A stretch of DNA of 64,000 nt from assembly GCF_002237575.1 (NCBI RefSeq), contig NZ_CP022535.1, positions 930,001 through 994,000 on the forward strand, written 5' to 3'. The position numbers and the translations under genes are program-made. This stretch comes from Spiroplasma corruscae (lineage in GTDB: Bacteria > Bacillota_I > Bacilli_A > Mycoplasmatales > Mycoplasmataceae). Of this stretch, positions 1-13,000 are shown one piece after another; the stretch's first letter is position 1; every line of letters begins with the position of its first letter. Below the pieces are notes generated by a model. That model saw nothing but the letters and a program-made list of their open reading frames with translations. It had not been told where the DNA came from and ran no database searches.

Positions 1-3000
1 TTTACTAACTTTAATACCATACAAACTATTACCAATATCTAGATTCAACTTTTTCGCCAATGAATTATTAATTACGATAGGAATGGCATTTCCAAAACTA
101 GGGTTAATTTTTTTGAATAAGTTACTTTTAACATTATCTCCATTTGCATCATTCATATCTAATGCAGTTGAGTCAGGATTTAAACCATATATTTTTAGAT
201 TGTAAGTTTTATTATTTAAAGAATAAGTACCATTTAACATTGTTCCAGTTTCTTCATTTTCTTTATTATATGGGATTAAGTTAAATGAGAAATTATAATC
301 TTCATTTTTATTAAGAGCATTCTTTATATTATCTTGCACTTCTGAAGGTTCATTAGAATAAAAAGATTGGAATATACTATCACCTAATTTATTTGCATAG
401 TTTATTCAAAATCAGATTAAAATAAAAGTGTTTAATTTTTTTAAAGTAGAACTATCTAAATCCTCTGTTATCAAGGATCTAATTTCTTGATCATCATAAT
501 ATAATTTGTTTTCTTTAAAAGACTCATTAAAATCTTTATAACTATTCTCAACACTTAACGCTAAATCTTCATTATTTACCATTAAAGAAAAAGGATTTGG
601 ATTCTTTACATTATAGACTGAATTAGTGCTATTAAAAATTAAAGTTTTGAAATCTATTTTCTTAATATTGTCTAAATTTAATTCGTATTTTTCATTATAA
701 TAATTATTTTTATTTGATAGTTGTAGGTTTGTATTATATTTAGAATAAAATAATTGTAATTCATTAAAGATCTTTTTTAAATTACTTAATGTATCTCCAC
801 TATTCACACCACCACTATAATCTATATAATACTGTTCAATCTTAGTTAATAAATTATAATAATCCGGTCATCGATTTAATATATTTAACGCAGCTTGATA
901 ACCACTTGAACTCTTAATACTTGTTTCATTATTTGTAAATACTGATATATCCATCTTATTAAGCAACTTTAAATAATCAATTGAATAGTTTTTTCAATCA
1001 GAATAACCAAGTTTAGCAATTTCTTGTAATAGTTTTTGTGGGTTTTTTACATTTTGATCGACAACTGGTACATTATATGAGTAAAAATTTCTACTAATAT
1101 CTCCTGTAATTAAGTCATTAATTATAGTGTTAGAATCATAGTCAAGATTTCCATTACTGTTTTTAGAAACAGGACTTGAGGTATAGTAACTGGTTTGATT
1201 ACCTAACGCTTCACTATAATCATTTATAACCTTATTATTTTCATTATAATTATAATCATTAATCTTATTGGGGTTATAAGTTTTTAAAAATGTATATGGA
1301 TTATTTGATACTGGTTGATTATATTCGATAATGTTTTTATAATCTAAACCACTAAATGCTTCCTGTTTATTTTGTGCGATCACAAACGGAACAATAGATA
1401 AGAAGGATAATAAAATTGAGGATATGAATATGACCGTTGATGTTGCCATTACTTTCTTAAACGAACTTGAAAACAAAGCTGAGTGAAGTTTTTTATTAAA
1501 CTTTGAATATGTATATAATGCCTTATAAGCATATAAAAATCTTGAATGTGGTTTTGAAGTAACACCAAATAATAAACTTGACGCATCTCTTCTTAAATAC
1601 TTTAAAGTATTAATTTGACAAATTAAATAAATTAAAATAATAAAAATAAACATAATTGGAAATACATAAAATTGAATGAATGACATATTCCCAATATTAA
1701 CATTTAAATAATTTGTCGCAATTTTCAGCACATAATTTTGCGTAAATATTACTGCAATATATGAAGTAAAAACTGCTAAAAATACTATTAAAGTTGGTAA
1801 GATTCAAAAGAAATTAGTAAGTTTTGATTTACTACATCCCATAGCTTTAAATGTACCTATTTTTTTTTCTGAATCTTTTAATTCTCTCTTTATAAATTGA
1901 GTAACAATAAAGATTATTATAGCAACAATTAAAAAAACAAAAAAGTAAGAAACAAATTTGAAAATAAATAAGATATTGTTATATATACTAATTCTATTAA
2001 AGTACTTATAAGTCGAATCATTGATAGCATATAAGACTTTCTTTGATTTTTGAGATATGTTACCAAATCTTAAATACTCATTATTTAATGATTGAATTAA
2101 CTGTTCGCTATAATTATTAATATCAAAAAATTTACATGAGAAAGAGACTTCTCTATCTGATTCAGAAGCAGCTTTTAGGATTGAGTCATTTGGGTTATAA
2201 CTGTATAAAGACATAGTTTTAGAAATATCAACCCTAGATAAACCAAAGACTTTTGGTGAAACATAAGCATTTACTTCAGTATTTATATTCGGTATTGGAT
2301 TTTCTCGATTTTTGTAACTATACATAAAATCAATAGAAGTTCCAAAACCAACTACTTGAAACCAACTTTGATCAGAGTATTTTGATTGATCAATCCCATT
2401 TATTGGGTCATTAATATCATTATTTTTTTTTCCAAATGTTAAATCATCTTGATCATTTTTTACAATAAAACTTTTTCCATAATTATCTGAATTAAATCTT
2501 ACAATATCATTTAATTCAATGTTATTTTTTTTTGCAAAATTGTACTGTAAAACAACTTGTTTTGAAGCCTCGTTAACATTTTCACTAAAAACTTGATTGT
2601 TTTTATAAATACTTTCATAAAGAACTAACTTATCAACACTATTGTTTTCATTTACTACTTCTTCAAAATCATCATTAATAGTTGATGATATTAAACCAGT
2701 TTTTGTTATAACTCTTGTAGTTAAATCTTTATTATTTAGAGAAACAGTATTGAATAATCTTGATTCTGTTCTTGATCAATCAAAGTAATTATTACCATTA
2801 ATTACATTATTGTTTTCATCATAAAACTTACCTTTTCTAGATAACGTATTAATTAAATATTGCTGATATAAATCATTATTAGAATAATCTAATATTTTTT
2901 CACCACCAATTAATTCTTTTTGATTAAATGATATTTTATCATTTTGATCTACATCAACTATGAAATCTCTTAAATTAGATTTAGCAGATAGATTATTTAA

Positions 3001-3312
3001 ATTGCTATCCACTCTATCATAAAATAAACTTAGTATGAAGCACAATGATGAAGCTATGACAACTAGTAAATATATAAAGAAGATGGAAGCAAAGCTTTTA
3101 GACATTTGTTTAACACCAGATTTGATAATTAAACTGTTTAAGCTCTTTTTTCTTAATTTTTTTGTTTTTTTGTTTTTAAAACCAAGTTCCGATTCTTCAG
3201 ACTCTATTTGATCACTTTGTTCATCTATAGAATTATCATTATTTTTAAAAAAACTTATACTACTATCAAAATTTAAATCATTATCAGCCTTTTTTGTTTT
3301 TTTCTTTATCAT
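1..3312 (-). CDS. FtsX/MacB-type ABC transporter permease, very large, C-terminus outside window
   Basis: The frame is open from ATG 3312 to the window edge (at least 1104 residues) with TGA read as Trp at 2776, 1804, 994 and 412. A charged Lys-rich N-terminal tail of about 65 residues precedes a membrane segment (about 68-96) and a long extracellular part. An FtsX-like block follows near residues 435-500, with a membrane helix and the coupling motif KKIGTFKAMGCSKSKL. More membrane segments lie near 520-560 and 617-645, the last starting a second extracellular domain. The family moves or releases lipoproteins and envelope substrates with a separate ATPase, which is not seen here. The start is 15 bases behind the stop of the surface protein at 3328, with GGTGA upstream, so the two are probably cotranscribed. 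FtsX assignment is firm; the substrate is unknown. Confidence 0.8.
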
Positions 3313-3327
3313 TTAATTTCACCAATT

Positions 3328-5529
3328 CTATTTACTTTCAACCGATATACCATATATTGTAAATTTATACCAAGTATCGAAAGAATCACACGTACTTCAA
3401 TCACTCATAGAATTTGAAACGGTGAAACTAAATATCAATGATTGATTATCTCCATCTACACTATTTTTTCTAACATTTACTTCAAATCTTGAAGTAATTC
3501 CAAGTGTATCAGATTTATTACACATTCCTCAAGATCTTGTTCTAAAACCAACTCTTTGATTATTAAACTTACCACCTGTATCAATTTCGCCCGTTCAAGG
3601 ATTACCATTACTTGACAAACTATTAATAGTACTTATTGGAATATCTAATATTGAGCTTGTGCTACCCCCAATTGATGTCCCTGTATTTTCAACACTTCCT
3701 GTTGATGCAAGTTTGCTAAGAGTAATTTTAGCAAACAATCTTAAATATGAGTTACTTTTATAATAATATAATGTTGAAATTGATAAAGGGACTATGTAAT
3801 TAAAGTTAAATTTTTGTTCTCCTCCTGAATCATTTATATAATGAGTTCCAAATGTACTACTATCCTGTATGTGTGATTTTGTAATTACTTCTGTTGATGA
3901 GTTTCTAACAGCATTAGCCACTGTGGATATATCTGTTTTAGTACCTCGATTATTAAAATCTGTTTTAAAGCTAACATTTACACTATCATAAAATTTTAAT
4001 GAATCTTCTTTAGCTTTTATTTCAACTGAGTCATAAGTTAAACTATTGACATATACGTTATTTAAATCAAGTGATGTTGATATTCTATCAATTACTTCTT
4101 GTTTATTTGTTCAGTAAAAACTTCCTAGATTTTTATTTTTAATTACATCACTTACATTTTTCCTTTTGACTCCATAATTTAAATTTACGCTTCCTTCATA
4201 ACCACTTATTGTTAGATTATATGATGATGCTACTCTTTGTTGTGATGATGTAAAATTTTCATAATTTATATTGCTTACTATAAAACGATTATTATCATTT
4301 ATTTCATCTAACAAGAAATTACTTTTTTTAGTATTTTCAACGATTTGGGTATTAGGATTGTATTTGTTATATTCTTCTATATCACCAAGTTTGTTTGTCT
4401 GAATTATTCCACTAAGTGTTTTACAATCATAATTTACAGATATTTCTTGTGATAATTTTATGTTATTTTTTAATTTAAATTTAGCAGATTTTAAATGATA
4501 TTCTGTAACTTCTAATGCTTCATCTTTGTTATCTGAAAGGTAACTTTTTAATAAAGGGTTCATTTCAACTACTTTGTTTACAATTTCAGTTTTATTAATA
4601 TTGTTTAAATAACCCAATGAACTTGTATCAATTAAACAGTTTAAGTTATCAATTTTAAATGATAAATCAGAGTAATTGACCTCAAGGTCATTTGTATTAA
4701 GTAGTAATGTTGCAGAATTATAACTACTATTATCACTTTTTACAGAAAAACTATTTTTAAACTTTTCAATAATTGCAATATTTTGATTTTTTTGGTTTGC
4801 AGTAATAACCTTATTAACAATATCCTCATGTTTTATAGTACTAACATCCCCAATGTTCTTTACTAGTATTAATGAGTCAAGATTACTAATTTTATAATTA
4901 ATTGTTATTTTATTATTATCACTTCTCCCAGTAGGTTTTCCGCCAGAATTAAATACTAAATAAGAGCTTTTTAGGTCGTTATATTCTATGCTGAATATTG
5001 ATGGTAGGTCAACATTTAGAAACTTCTTATTCATAGATTTAAATTTATCAAAAATGGAGCTATCATCCAGTTTGTTTATGTTACCAATGTCTATATTATC
5101 AATTAATTTATCTAAGTTTTTTAAAGTATAGGTTACATCTACAAAACCTACAAAACCTTCTAAAGTAATTCTTGCATTTGATAGAAAAACGCTTTTTATA
5201 TATATATCTTCAGTATTTAAACTAAATATTTTATCATTTGAATTGTTCATTTTTAAGAATTGATCTGCTATATCTGCTGTAATTTCACTTTTACCAGATA
5301 GATTAATTATTCCTAAATTTTTAGTTACCTCTCCGTTTTCGTCCATAGTATTAAGGTCATTAAAACCTTGGTTTGATTTAGAAATATCACCATTTGAATT
5401 ATTTATATTATTATTTGGAGCTTGATTTACGTGACTATTATTAAAAGATAATATAATAAAGAATAAAGGTACTACAAGTACTGTTAAACAAAACATGCTT
5501 ATAGAAGTAAATGTTAATAATTTTTTCAT
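3328..5529 (-). CDS. secreted or membrane-anchored repeat surface protein with Cys-containing C-terminal domain
   Basis: 733 residues with TGA-Trp at 4111 and 3595. The ATG at 5529 (MKKLLTF) follows AGGAC(TTT); an ATG at 5541 would add four residues. A hydrophobic N-terminal segment (about 5-27) has no convincing lipobox, so it is an uncleaved anchor or a signal peptide. The body is a series of roughly 80-residue modules marked by 'LG.I', a 'D/EIV.K....N' helix and a final 'V.VNY/F' strand. The last 220 residues resemble the end of the protein at 13533-15629, including an 'LDIPIS' strand and two Cys (C670, C714). Function is unknown; location and repeats suggest an adhesin or other surface protein. 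It is upstream of the FtsX-like permease on the same strand. Confidence 0.75.
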
Positions 5530-5765
5530 AAAGTCCTCCATTAACTATTAATATACTACTAATATAACTAATAAACCACATTTATATAATTACTAAAATT
5601 ATTTTTGTATTTATAAAATAAATATTATCTTTAAATAAATTTAATAAATAGCATTTTTCTAATGTTTTTATTTTTATTTCTGAATAATAAACACATTAAT
5701 AAAAGAAAAGTTTGACTTAAACAAAAAATATGTGTAATATATAATAACTTAATAAAGGGATAAAA

Positions 5766-7454
5766 ATGAAGAAACTAATTAAATCAATACTTACAATAAT
5801 TTTTTTTATTATAAATTTAAATTACTTTAACTTATACGTGATAAATAGACACGATTTAGTAAATAAAAATTATACAATAGATAACAAAAAAATGGATGTA
5901 TCTAATAAAGTTGAAATAATGTGAGGAGGAATCTCTTTACAATATTTTATTTTTAAACACTCTAATATTACAACCAACCAATATATTATTTCGCTTGCAA
6001 ATGGAATAATTGATACATTAAATAATGATAAAGATGAATATAAAAAGCAAATAAATGTATTTTATATGTATTTAATATCAAACTTATTAAACTTATCCAT
6101 TTATGGAATTTCAAGTTATAAAGAATTTTTTGCAGAATCATATTCCCGTTGACAAACTACGAATGATAATATGAAAAATAAGAGCTGGGAAATACTTAAT
6201 TACTATTTTTCAAATATTTATAACAAGCTTAAAAACAGCTTTACAGGAACTATAACTAATACAGAATGAACAAATATTAAGAATGAAATAGATCATGATT
6301 TTGAAAATGATGAGTCAAAAAAATTAATTTATAACACAAACCTAAATAAAAAATCAAATGATTTAGATTCTAATAAATTAATGTATAAAAGCGATAAATT
6401 TGGGATGAGAGACTTTGAGGGATACAAGAAAAACGATTTGTCATATGGTCCTAACGTTTTATATTCAGCATATAATGTTTGAAATCATATTGTTGGTGGA
6501 AAAAATATAATTGCATTAAGTGATTTTACGTATTCACCTAGAAAATTTAGTGAAATTAATCTTCAACAATTAGCAAATATATATAATTTATACTCATTTG
6601 ATTTTGATAAATTGGGAAATCTTAATAACGATATATATACAAAAGCTTCACAAAAGTCTATCGAATCATTTAATAGATTAAAAAATGATGAAAAGCAATT
6701 TAACAGTTTTAATGATTTAAATGAATATTTTAAATATAAATCAAAAATTAATGATAAAAATTATTCTAATATTGACATTAAAAATACTTTAGACGCAATG
6801 AAGGATTATTATAAATGAGATGATAGTAAACTACTTATATTAAAACAACACGTTTTAGATCTATTTAATGTAGCATCTAAAATTTCAACTTATAAAAACA
6901 AACCATATATTTTAAATTATTTGATTGGATTTATAATTTCATGAGATTATCCCTTGAAAGGTTTGCCAAATGGTGTAATGGCATATACAGCCAATAACAT
7001 AACAACTGTTTCTAATAGTAAATCAACTTATTACTCATATCTTGTATTTACTGGTAAATCATTAACTCAATATAAAGAAGAAAAAGATAATAATGAATAC
7101 TCTCGCACATGATGAAGCAGTCCCAATATTTACGCTACATTAGATCATGAAATGGGTCACGTATTAGATGGTTATCTTAGTCAAAATGAAATTGCAACAA
7201 TTAATTTAGAAACTAATTATTCTAGTATAGTAGATAATAATTATATTAAGGAACTATATTTAGGTAATATATTTGGCATCGATAATTATAAAACTGAAAC
7301 AGAGACTGAAACTAATACTCCTAATAATGACGTTGAAAACATTGAAAGTGGTAATTCAAATATTTATATTTTTTTGGCAGGTAGTATTTTTATATTAATT
7401 ACATTAATTTCATTTATTCTATTAATTTATAAGAAGAAAAAGAGAAAAAAATAA
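5766..7454 (+). CDS. membrane-anchored putative zinc metallopeptidase, lethal-factor-like motifs in swapped order
   Basis: 562 residues; ATG 5766 follows AAAGGGA. TGA is Trp at several places (for example the WW pair just before the zinc motif). A hydrophobic signal segment occupies residues about 4-26 and a membrane helix about 530-552 is followed by a KKKKRKK tail, so the protein is anchored at its C-terminus with the body outside. HEMGH at 461-465, in the context LDHEMGHVLDGYL, resembles the HEFGH helix of anthrax lethal factor (family M34). An EFFAES block at 120-125, preceded by YG, resembles the segment that carries the third zinc ligand in lethal factor, but there it lies after HExxH. 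No such block follows HEMGH here. It could be a permuted domain or two partial domains. Peptidase activity is inferred only. Confidence 0.7.
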
Positions 7455-7478
7455 GGAAAAATGATCTACTTTTATATA

Positions 7479-7520
7479 AAAAAAACTAAATAGTCTTATT
7501 AACTATATAGTTTTTTTTAT
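7479..7520. terminator. intrinsic terminator, possibly bidirectional
   Basis: An A-rich left arm (AAAAACTAAATAG) pairs with CTATATAGTTTTT with one A-A mismatch and is followed by a T-run. It lies between the convergent genes ending at 7454 (+) and 7605 (-), so it may serve both. Confidence 0.7.
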
Positions 7521-7604
7521 ATAAAATTTTAAAGATGATATAGACAATTTAAATATCATTTTTATTATTTAATAATTTACTAATATATTCTATAAGATAT
7601 TATC

Positions 7605-8999
7605 TTAAACTGTGTATTTGAAAATTATTTCACCATATACAGCAAAGTCTTTATCAAATTTTTCTTGTCCAGATTTAACACTAACTTTAATTGTTTTCTG
7701 AGTTTTGTCAATAATTACATCAAATATTGTATCAAACTTATTGATAAAATCTTTTGAAGATAATTTTCCTTTATTAAGAATATAATACTCAGTCTCAACT
7801 TTTTCTTGATTGTCAAATATAAATGACATATTTCCCTCTTGGTCATACAAATATTCATCTTCTCAATAACTTTTAAACTGATTTTTGGTATCAGTAATAG
7901 AATTAAATATCTCAGTATATAAAGTATTATCTATATTTTCCGATGTTATTTTAATTGTGGGTTGGAATGTTGAGTCATCATTTTTTGACATTTTAGATAA
8001 ATCTCATTTTGTGTAACTATTCACTTCTTCTTTAAATGTATATTTAACTTTAATATCATTTGAAGCGTAATCAGAATTAATTACAGTATTAATAGTTGCT
8101 TCAGTATCAGCATATGATGTAACCTCAAATTGTTTTTTTAAGTTGTCATCTATTATACTGTTCTTATTATAAAATGCATTTAATATTGCTATTTTAGTCA
8201 TATAATCATCATTTTTATTACTGATTTCTATATCCCCTAATTCAGTAACTTTTACAATTTCATTAACAGGTTTTTGTGTTTTTATTTTTATAATTGCTTC
8301 ACCTTTTATATGAATGCCAGCAATATTATTTTCTTTACCATTTTTAGCTGTTATTTTAATATGATCAACTTGATTAGACTCATTTGGGTTCTCAAATACA
8401 TTATCTTCACTATCTAAAAAAACTATATTTGCAACATCTAAAATTTGCTCATACGATATAGTAGTTCCAAGCATTTTGGCCATGTCTAATAAAGGTACTA
8501 CAAATCTTTTAATTGACGACATAATATCTTCAGATTTATAACTCGGCACCATTAAATAACCAACATTGTAAGTATTAGGTCTTGCAACAGCACCTAATCC
8601 TGTATTGTTTATTACATCTTCTAATATTGATACATTAAAACTTAATCTGAAATTAAATTTAACTTCTACACTTCCTTTATAATTTTTTGAACTACTACTA
8701 GCCTCTAATTTAGCACTATTATTGGTTGGATCACCAACTAAAACCACATCACTTTTAGTAAGTGTTCAACCTTCATTTTTATTATTTATAGCATTAATTA
8801 AATCATCAATTGTAATTTTAGTTGCTAAATCAGCCGAACCATTTACATCTCCTAAATCTTTTACTTGTAAATCATTTAAATCACGCTTAGCAGCTGTATC
8901 ATCTTTTTCCTCGCTTGCGTTATTTCCACATGAAATAACCATAGCACTACTTGATGTTGATAACCCTAAAATAGTTAATAAACTTAATAATTTTTTCAT
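7605..8999 (-). CDS. lipoprotein with LG-x-I type repeat modules
   Basis: 464 residues, TGA-Trp near 8766 and 8004 and others. The ATG at 8999 (MKKLLSLL) follows GAAGGAGAATT; an upstream ATG at 9026 is in frame but has no good ribosome site. The signal ends in the lipobox VISC followed by GN, the usual mollicute lipoprotein form, so the protein should be lipid-anchored outside the cell. The body holds 'DLGDV', 'TGLGAV' and 'ELGDIEI' module starts and 'VEVKF' or 'IKVKYTF' strands, matching the modules of the neighbouring surface proteins. It ends in TAA at 7605 next to the shared terminator. Function is unknown. Confidence 0.8.
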
Positions 9000-9033
9000 A
9001 AATTCTCCTTCTATTTTTAAATACAATAAAAAA

Positions 9034-9741
9034 TTAAAATAGTATTAATATTAATAATGGGGGCATGGTTCCTTTCTTTTTAATTTTAAGTTTATCACTA
9101 AAAAATAGAAAAACTTTAATTAACTTTTCAAAATTGTATAATTGAATTGAAACAAGTAAGCTGTTTTGGAATATAATATTTAGTTTACTATAATCATCAA
9201 AACTCTCTAAATTAGAAAAATTTAGTAGTTCATAATAAATATTATTAGGTATATTATATTCTAACAGTTTAATTTTTTTATAATTACATAAAAAAACAAG
9301 CGAAATAAATAAAGAGAATATAATCATATTTAAAATTAGAAATAGAGATACCAATACTATGATTGAAGTAAATAAATCAAAATTATTTATTTTGTTACAT
9401 CAATTAAAAATTTCACAAACCCTAATCAATATTAGAGGTACTAATACTAACATATAGCTTCTTAAGAACCTAAGATTTTCTTTAACTAAAAAATTTATAG
9501 ATATATTCTTAAAATTTTTTAATTTATATTTATTAATTATATTTACTATTAATGAAAATTTAAATGCTAAATATGAAGATAATACAACAACAGCAATAAT
9601 AAAAATAAAATTATTAAAATGCTCAAGTATATAAATAATCTTAAGCACATTTATTTTTAATTGAAATAATGCATTTATTAAATAAATAAATGCAAATATT
9701 GTCACTATTGTAATAATTATTTTACTTCAGTTTCTTTTCAT
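9034..9741 (-). CDS. multi-pass membrane protein of unknown function
   Basis: 235 residues from ATG 9741 (MKRNW), preceded by AAAAAAAGGAATTTT; the first TGA-Trp is residue 5 and another is at 9400. Four hydrophobic segments can be seen: about 6-28, 43-65, 95-112 and 120-150. The C-terminal third is mostly hydrophilic and ends in a short hydrophobic LLILILF. No family is recognised. Its stop is 34 bases before the lipoprotein start at 8999 on the same strand, so the two may form an operon and act together. Confidence 0.7.
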
Positions 9742-10002
9742 AAAATTCCTTTTTTTGATTATAACCTTTTATAAAATTAAATCAAATTATAAATGGATTT
9801 TAAATAATAAATAGTTAGTAAAATAAATAACTTTATCAAAAAAGTAAATAATATGAAATCATTACCTTGCAAGAACTATAAAAAACAAAATGGTAATTTT
9901 AGAACGAAAAATACAAATAATTTAGTTCATATTATTTTTAAAGTTGATATAAATTACCGAACTAAAAAAATAAATGCTCTTTAAATATATTAATATAATA
10001 AA
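9742..10002. other. intergenic region, no supported gene
   Basis: About 260 bases between the starting membrane-protein gene (9741, -) and the terminator of the giant lipoprotein gene. It should contain the promoter for the 9741/8999 unit. A separated inverted repeat TTTAGTTC / GAACTAAA lies near 9920-9966. A short + frame starting at 9852 has no ribosome site and is not called. Confidence 0.5.
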
Positions 10003-10026
10003 AAACAATATCATAAGATATTGTTT
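10003..10026 (-). terminator. intrinsic terminator of the giant repeat lipoprotein gene
   Basis: A perfect 10-bp stem AAACAATATC / GATATTGTTT with a 4-base loop. On the minus strand it is followed by a T-rich run (10002 downwards). It sits 36 bases beyond the TAA at 10062. Confidence 0.85.
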
Positions 10027-10061
10027 GTCTATTTATGGTTGTCATTAAAGGTTATTTTTTC

Positions 10062-13000
10062 TTATTTCTCCATTACTACTATTGTAACTTTTCCATTATA
10101 GTTATTTATACCATTTATAATAATAATTAATTTATCTTCAACTTGAGTTGAATCTTGTGTTAATCTATAATCTCTATCTCTAGTTAAGTTGTATTTAGAT
10201 TTTAGTAAATTAATTATTTGATCTTGTCCTGAGCTTAAATAATTAGTATAATAAACTCCGTTTTCAAAGGGATATTGATCAATATCTATAATTTTTTCTA
10301 TAGATGTTGTTTTTTTGCTTTTTGAGGTGAAGTGTAAGTTAACCTCCCCTTTATAACCTTGAGTACCTTTTATTATTACTTCATCATCTCATATCATTTT
10401 AATAATAAAGTCTTTTTTGGTTATACCAGTAAATGGATTTAACTCTTTTAATTTCATATAAATATCATCAACTGTTATATCTTCATAATATTTATTAATA
10501 TTACCTAAATTAAATACTGATAAATCATCTTTTAATTCCATTGATTTTGCATTAATTACTGTATATGTTAGTTTAACTTTTCCTTTTTCGAAACGTTTCT
10601 CAGTAGAATCAATAATTGACTGAAATTTATTGTTAGAATCTAAATCATCTGTAAATAATATATCTGTTTCATCAATATTAATACCTGGGTTAGCACTTGT
10701 TATTGCCGATGCAAGTTGTTTTAGATTTGGATAAGCTGTTTCATTATTTAAATTAATTACTCCTAAGTTTGTAACTTTTATTTTATCTTTTAAGTAAGGA
10801 TAAATCTCTTGATTTATTAAATTATAAGTTACTGAAGCTTCTCCGTAATATTTTTCACAACTCTCTTTAGCTTTAAAATAAGCACTTGTATAAGTTGGAT
10901 TAGGGACAAGTTCATATTCATCTGCATTTAAACCTAACTTTAAGGAATTATTAAGTTGTTTAATAATATCTTGTATATTTGGTAGTTTTTTCTCGTAATT
11001 TAAATCTATTAATCCAATACTTGAATTAGTTGAAATAAGATCAGCAAGGTTTTGTTTTTTGTAGTTTTTTAATTTATATTTGTACAAGACATGTTTAGAA
11101 CCTTTGAATTTTTCTGAAGTTTGATCATTACTTATTATATAAACACTTGTATCACTTTGACTATTTTTTTCAATTTCTACGTCACTTGTTTTAATAGCAT
11201 CAATTCCAGATAGATTGTTTATAATATTTATTCTGTCCACTAACTCAGTTAATGATGGAGCATATTCATTACCTTGTAAGTCAAATGTACCAAGATCTGA
11301 TAAACTTGCGTATAATTTTAAAGATACTCCAATTAATGTATATTTCAATTCAGCATCACCTGTAAATACTTTACCGGTTCCACGTATTATAGCACCATTA
11401 TTTGTGACACTTACAATTTCAAAGTCACTTAAAGATAAGTATTGTTTAGCTTCAATATTTTCATTAGTATCTTGAATTGCTTTTAATAAGTCTGATTTTT
11501 CTGGATACAATTTATTTCCTAATAAATCAATTTTACCAATACTTCCATTTTTGACAACAGTAGTTAATGGTGTTGTGTGTGTTGTTAATTTATATTTCAG
11601 ATAAACTTCGCCTGTGTAATTACTATTATCAGGTGCAAATATTGTACACCCAGTATCAGTTTTATCTTTAAAAGCTACTTCATTTGAGGCAAAACTTCTT
11701 GGTATTGTATCTTTATTTAAATCATATATTTTTTTTCTTAAATCATCATCTGATGGTTTATCCATATTATATTCAATATAGAAAATTGTTAAATCAGTAA
11801 CAAGTATTACATCTTTTAATTCAACTTTTTTAGCATTTTTTATAGTATAGGTTACGACAATTGAACCTGTTAAGTTTTTTGCAAAGTCAAACGCTTTTAG
11901 TGTTGCACTATTAAAAGTTCTATTTAATACTTCTAAATCATTAATATAATCTTTAACATCTTGATACCAACTTTTTCCTACTTGTTTCTCAATAAATCTA
12001 TTTTTAATATCCATTTCATCTGGGTATGAGTTAGATCCATTTAAATCAAAGATTCCAAGATCAATTGTTTCACCAATTGTAGAAATATCGAAAACTTCTC
12101 TATTCATGACTTGAAAATTGATTGTAATCTCAGATCCACTAATTAAGTATCTACATTTATCATTGACCTTAAATGTAGCTGAAGCAACAACTTTTGTATC
12201 TTCACTCGGTTTTGAATTGTTAATTTCTCCTGGGACATATTGTCTATCATTTTCATCTATAAAAAAAGATGGACTCTTGTCAGGTTGTTTTAAAAAGTTT
12301 TTAACAATATATGTTTGTGAGTTATCACCTGATATGAATGATTCAGCAATTTGATCTCAACTAGGTGTTCTACCTTTACCTTGCATATCAATGTTAGCAG
12401 TTTGAAAGTCTTTGTTTAGTGAATAACCTTTTGAAACAAAGTTATCTGTAATGTTATACTTTTTAACATTTTTTAATGAGTATTCAAAAGCCATTTCACC
12501 ATAAAATAATTTTGATGAATTATCATTTACTTTTAAACGTATATTAGTTTCAACGTTGTCAGTGCCTTTAATTATATTGTTAAAAGAAGTTACATCAATA
12601 TCTTGCTCTGTAATAAATGGTTTATCACTATTGCTTTTGTTAATAGCCTCTAATAATTGATTTAAACTAGGTTTGCAATCTAAGTAATTTAAATCAATCT
12701 CTCCAATCTTTTTTTTGTATGTGGCAAGATTTATTTTGTTACTTTTATCTTTAATTACAGGATTGTAAATAACATCTCTGTTTCCAGTAAAATAAATCGA
12801 TGTATCTTTAGCTTTTAGGTTAATGGTTAGACTTTGATTGCCATTATTCTTTTTAGGTTCCTTATAAGAATACTCAAAATTATCGTTAATAATTTCATTA
12901 ATATCATTTGCATCTAACAAAGTTTTAAAAAAATCCATATTTTCTTTAATTTGTGTTAGTGAATTAACACTATACTCTACTGAAGGAGGTGTTTTAATAT

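Noticed and set aside
412-3312. Several short separate genes or a broken pseudogene in the first 3.3 kb
   Set aside because: All pieces share one frame and are separated only by TGA; no TAA or TAG occurs, so it is a single intact gene under code 4.
9852-9985. Short plus-strand ORF of about 43 codons
   Set aside because: No ribosome site or recognisable protein, and it lies in a promoter region.
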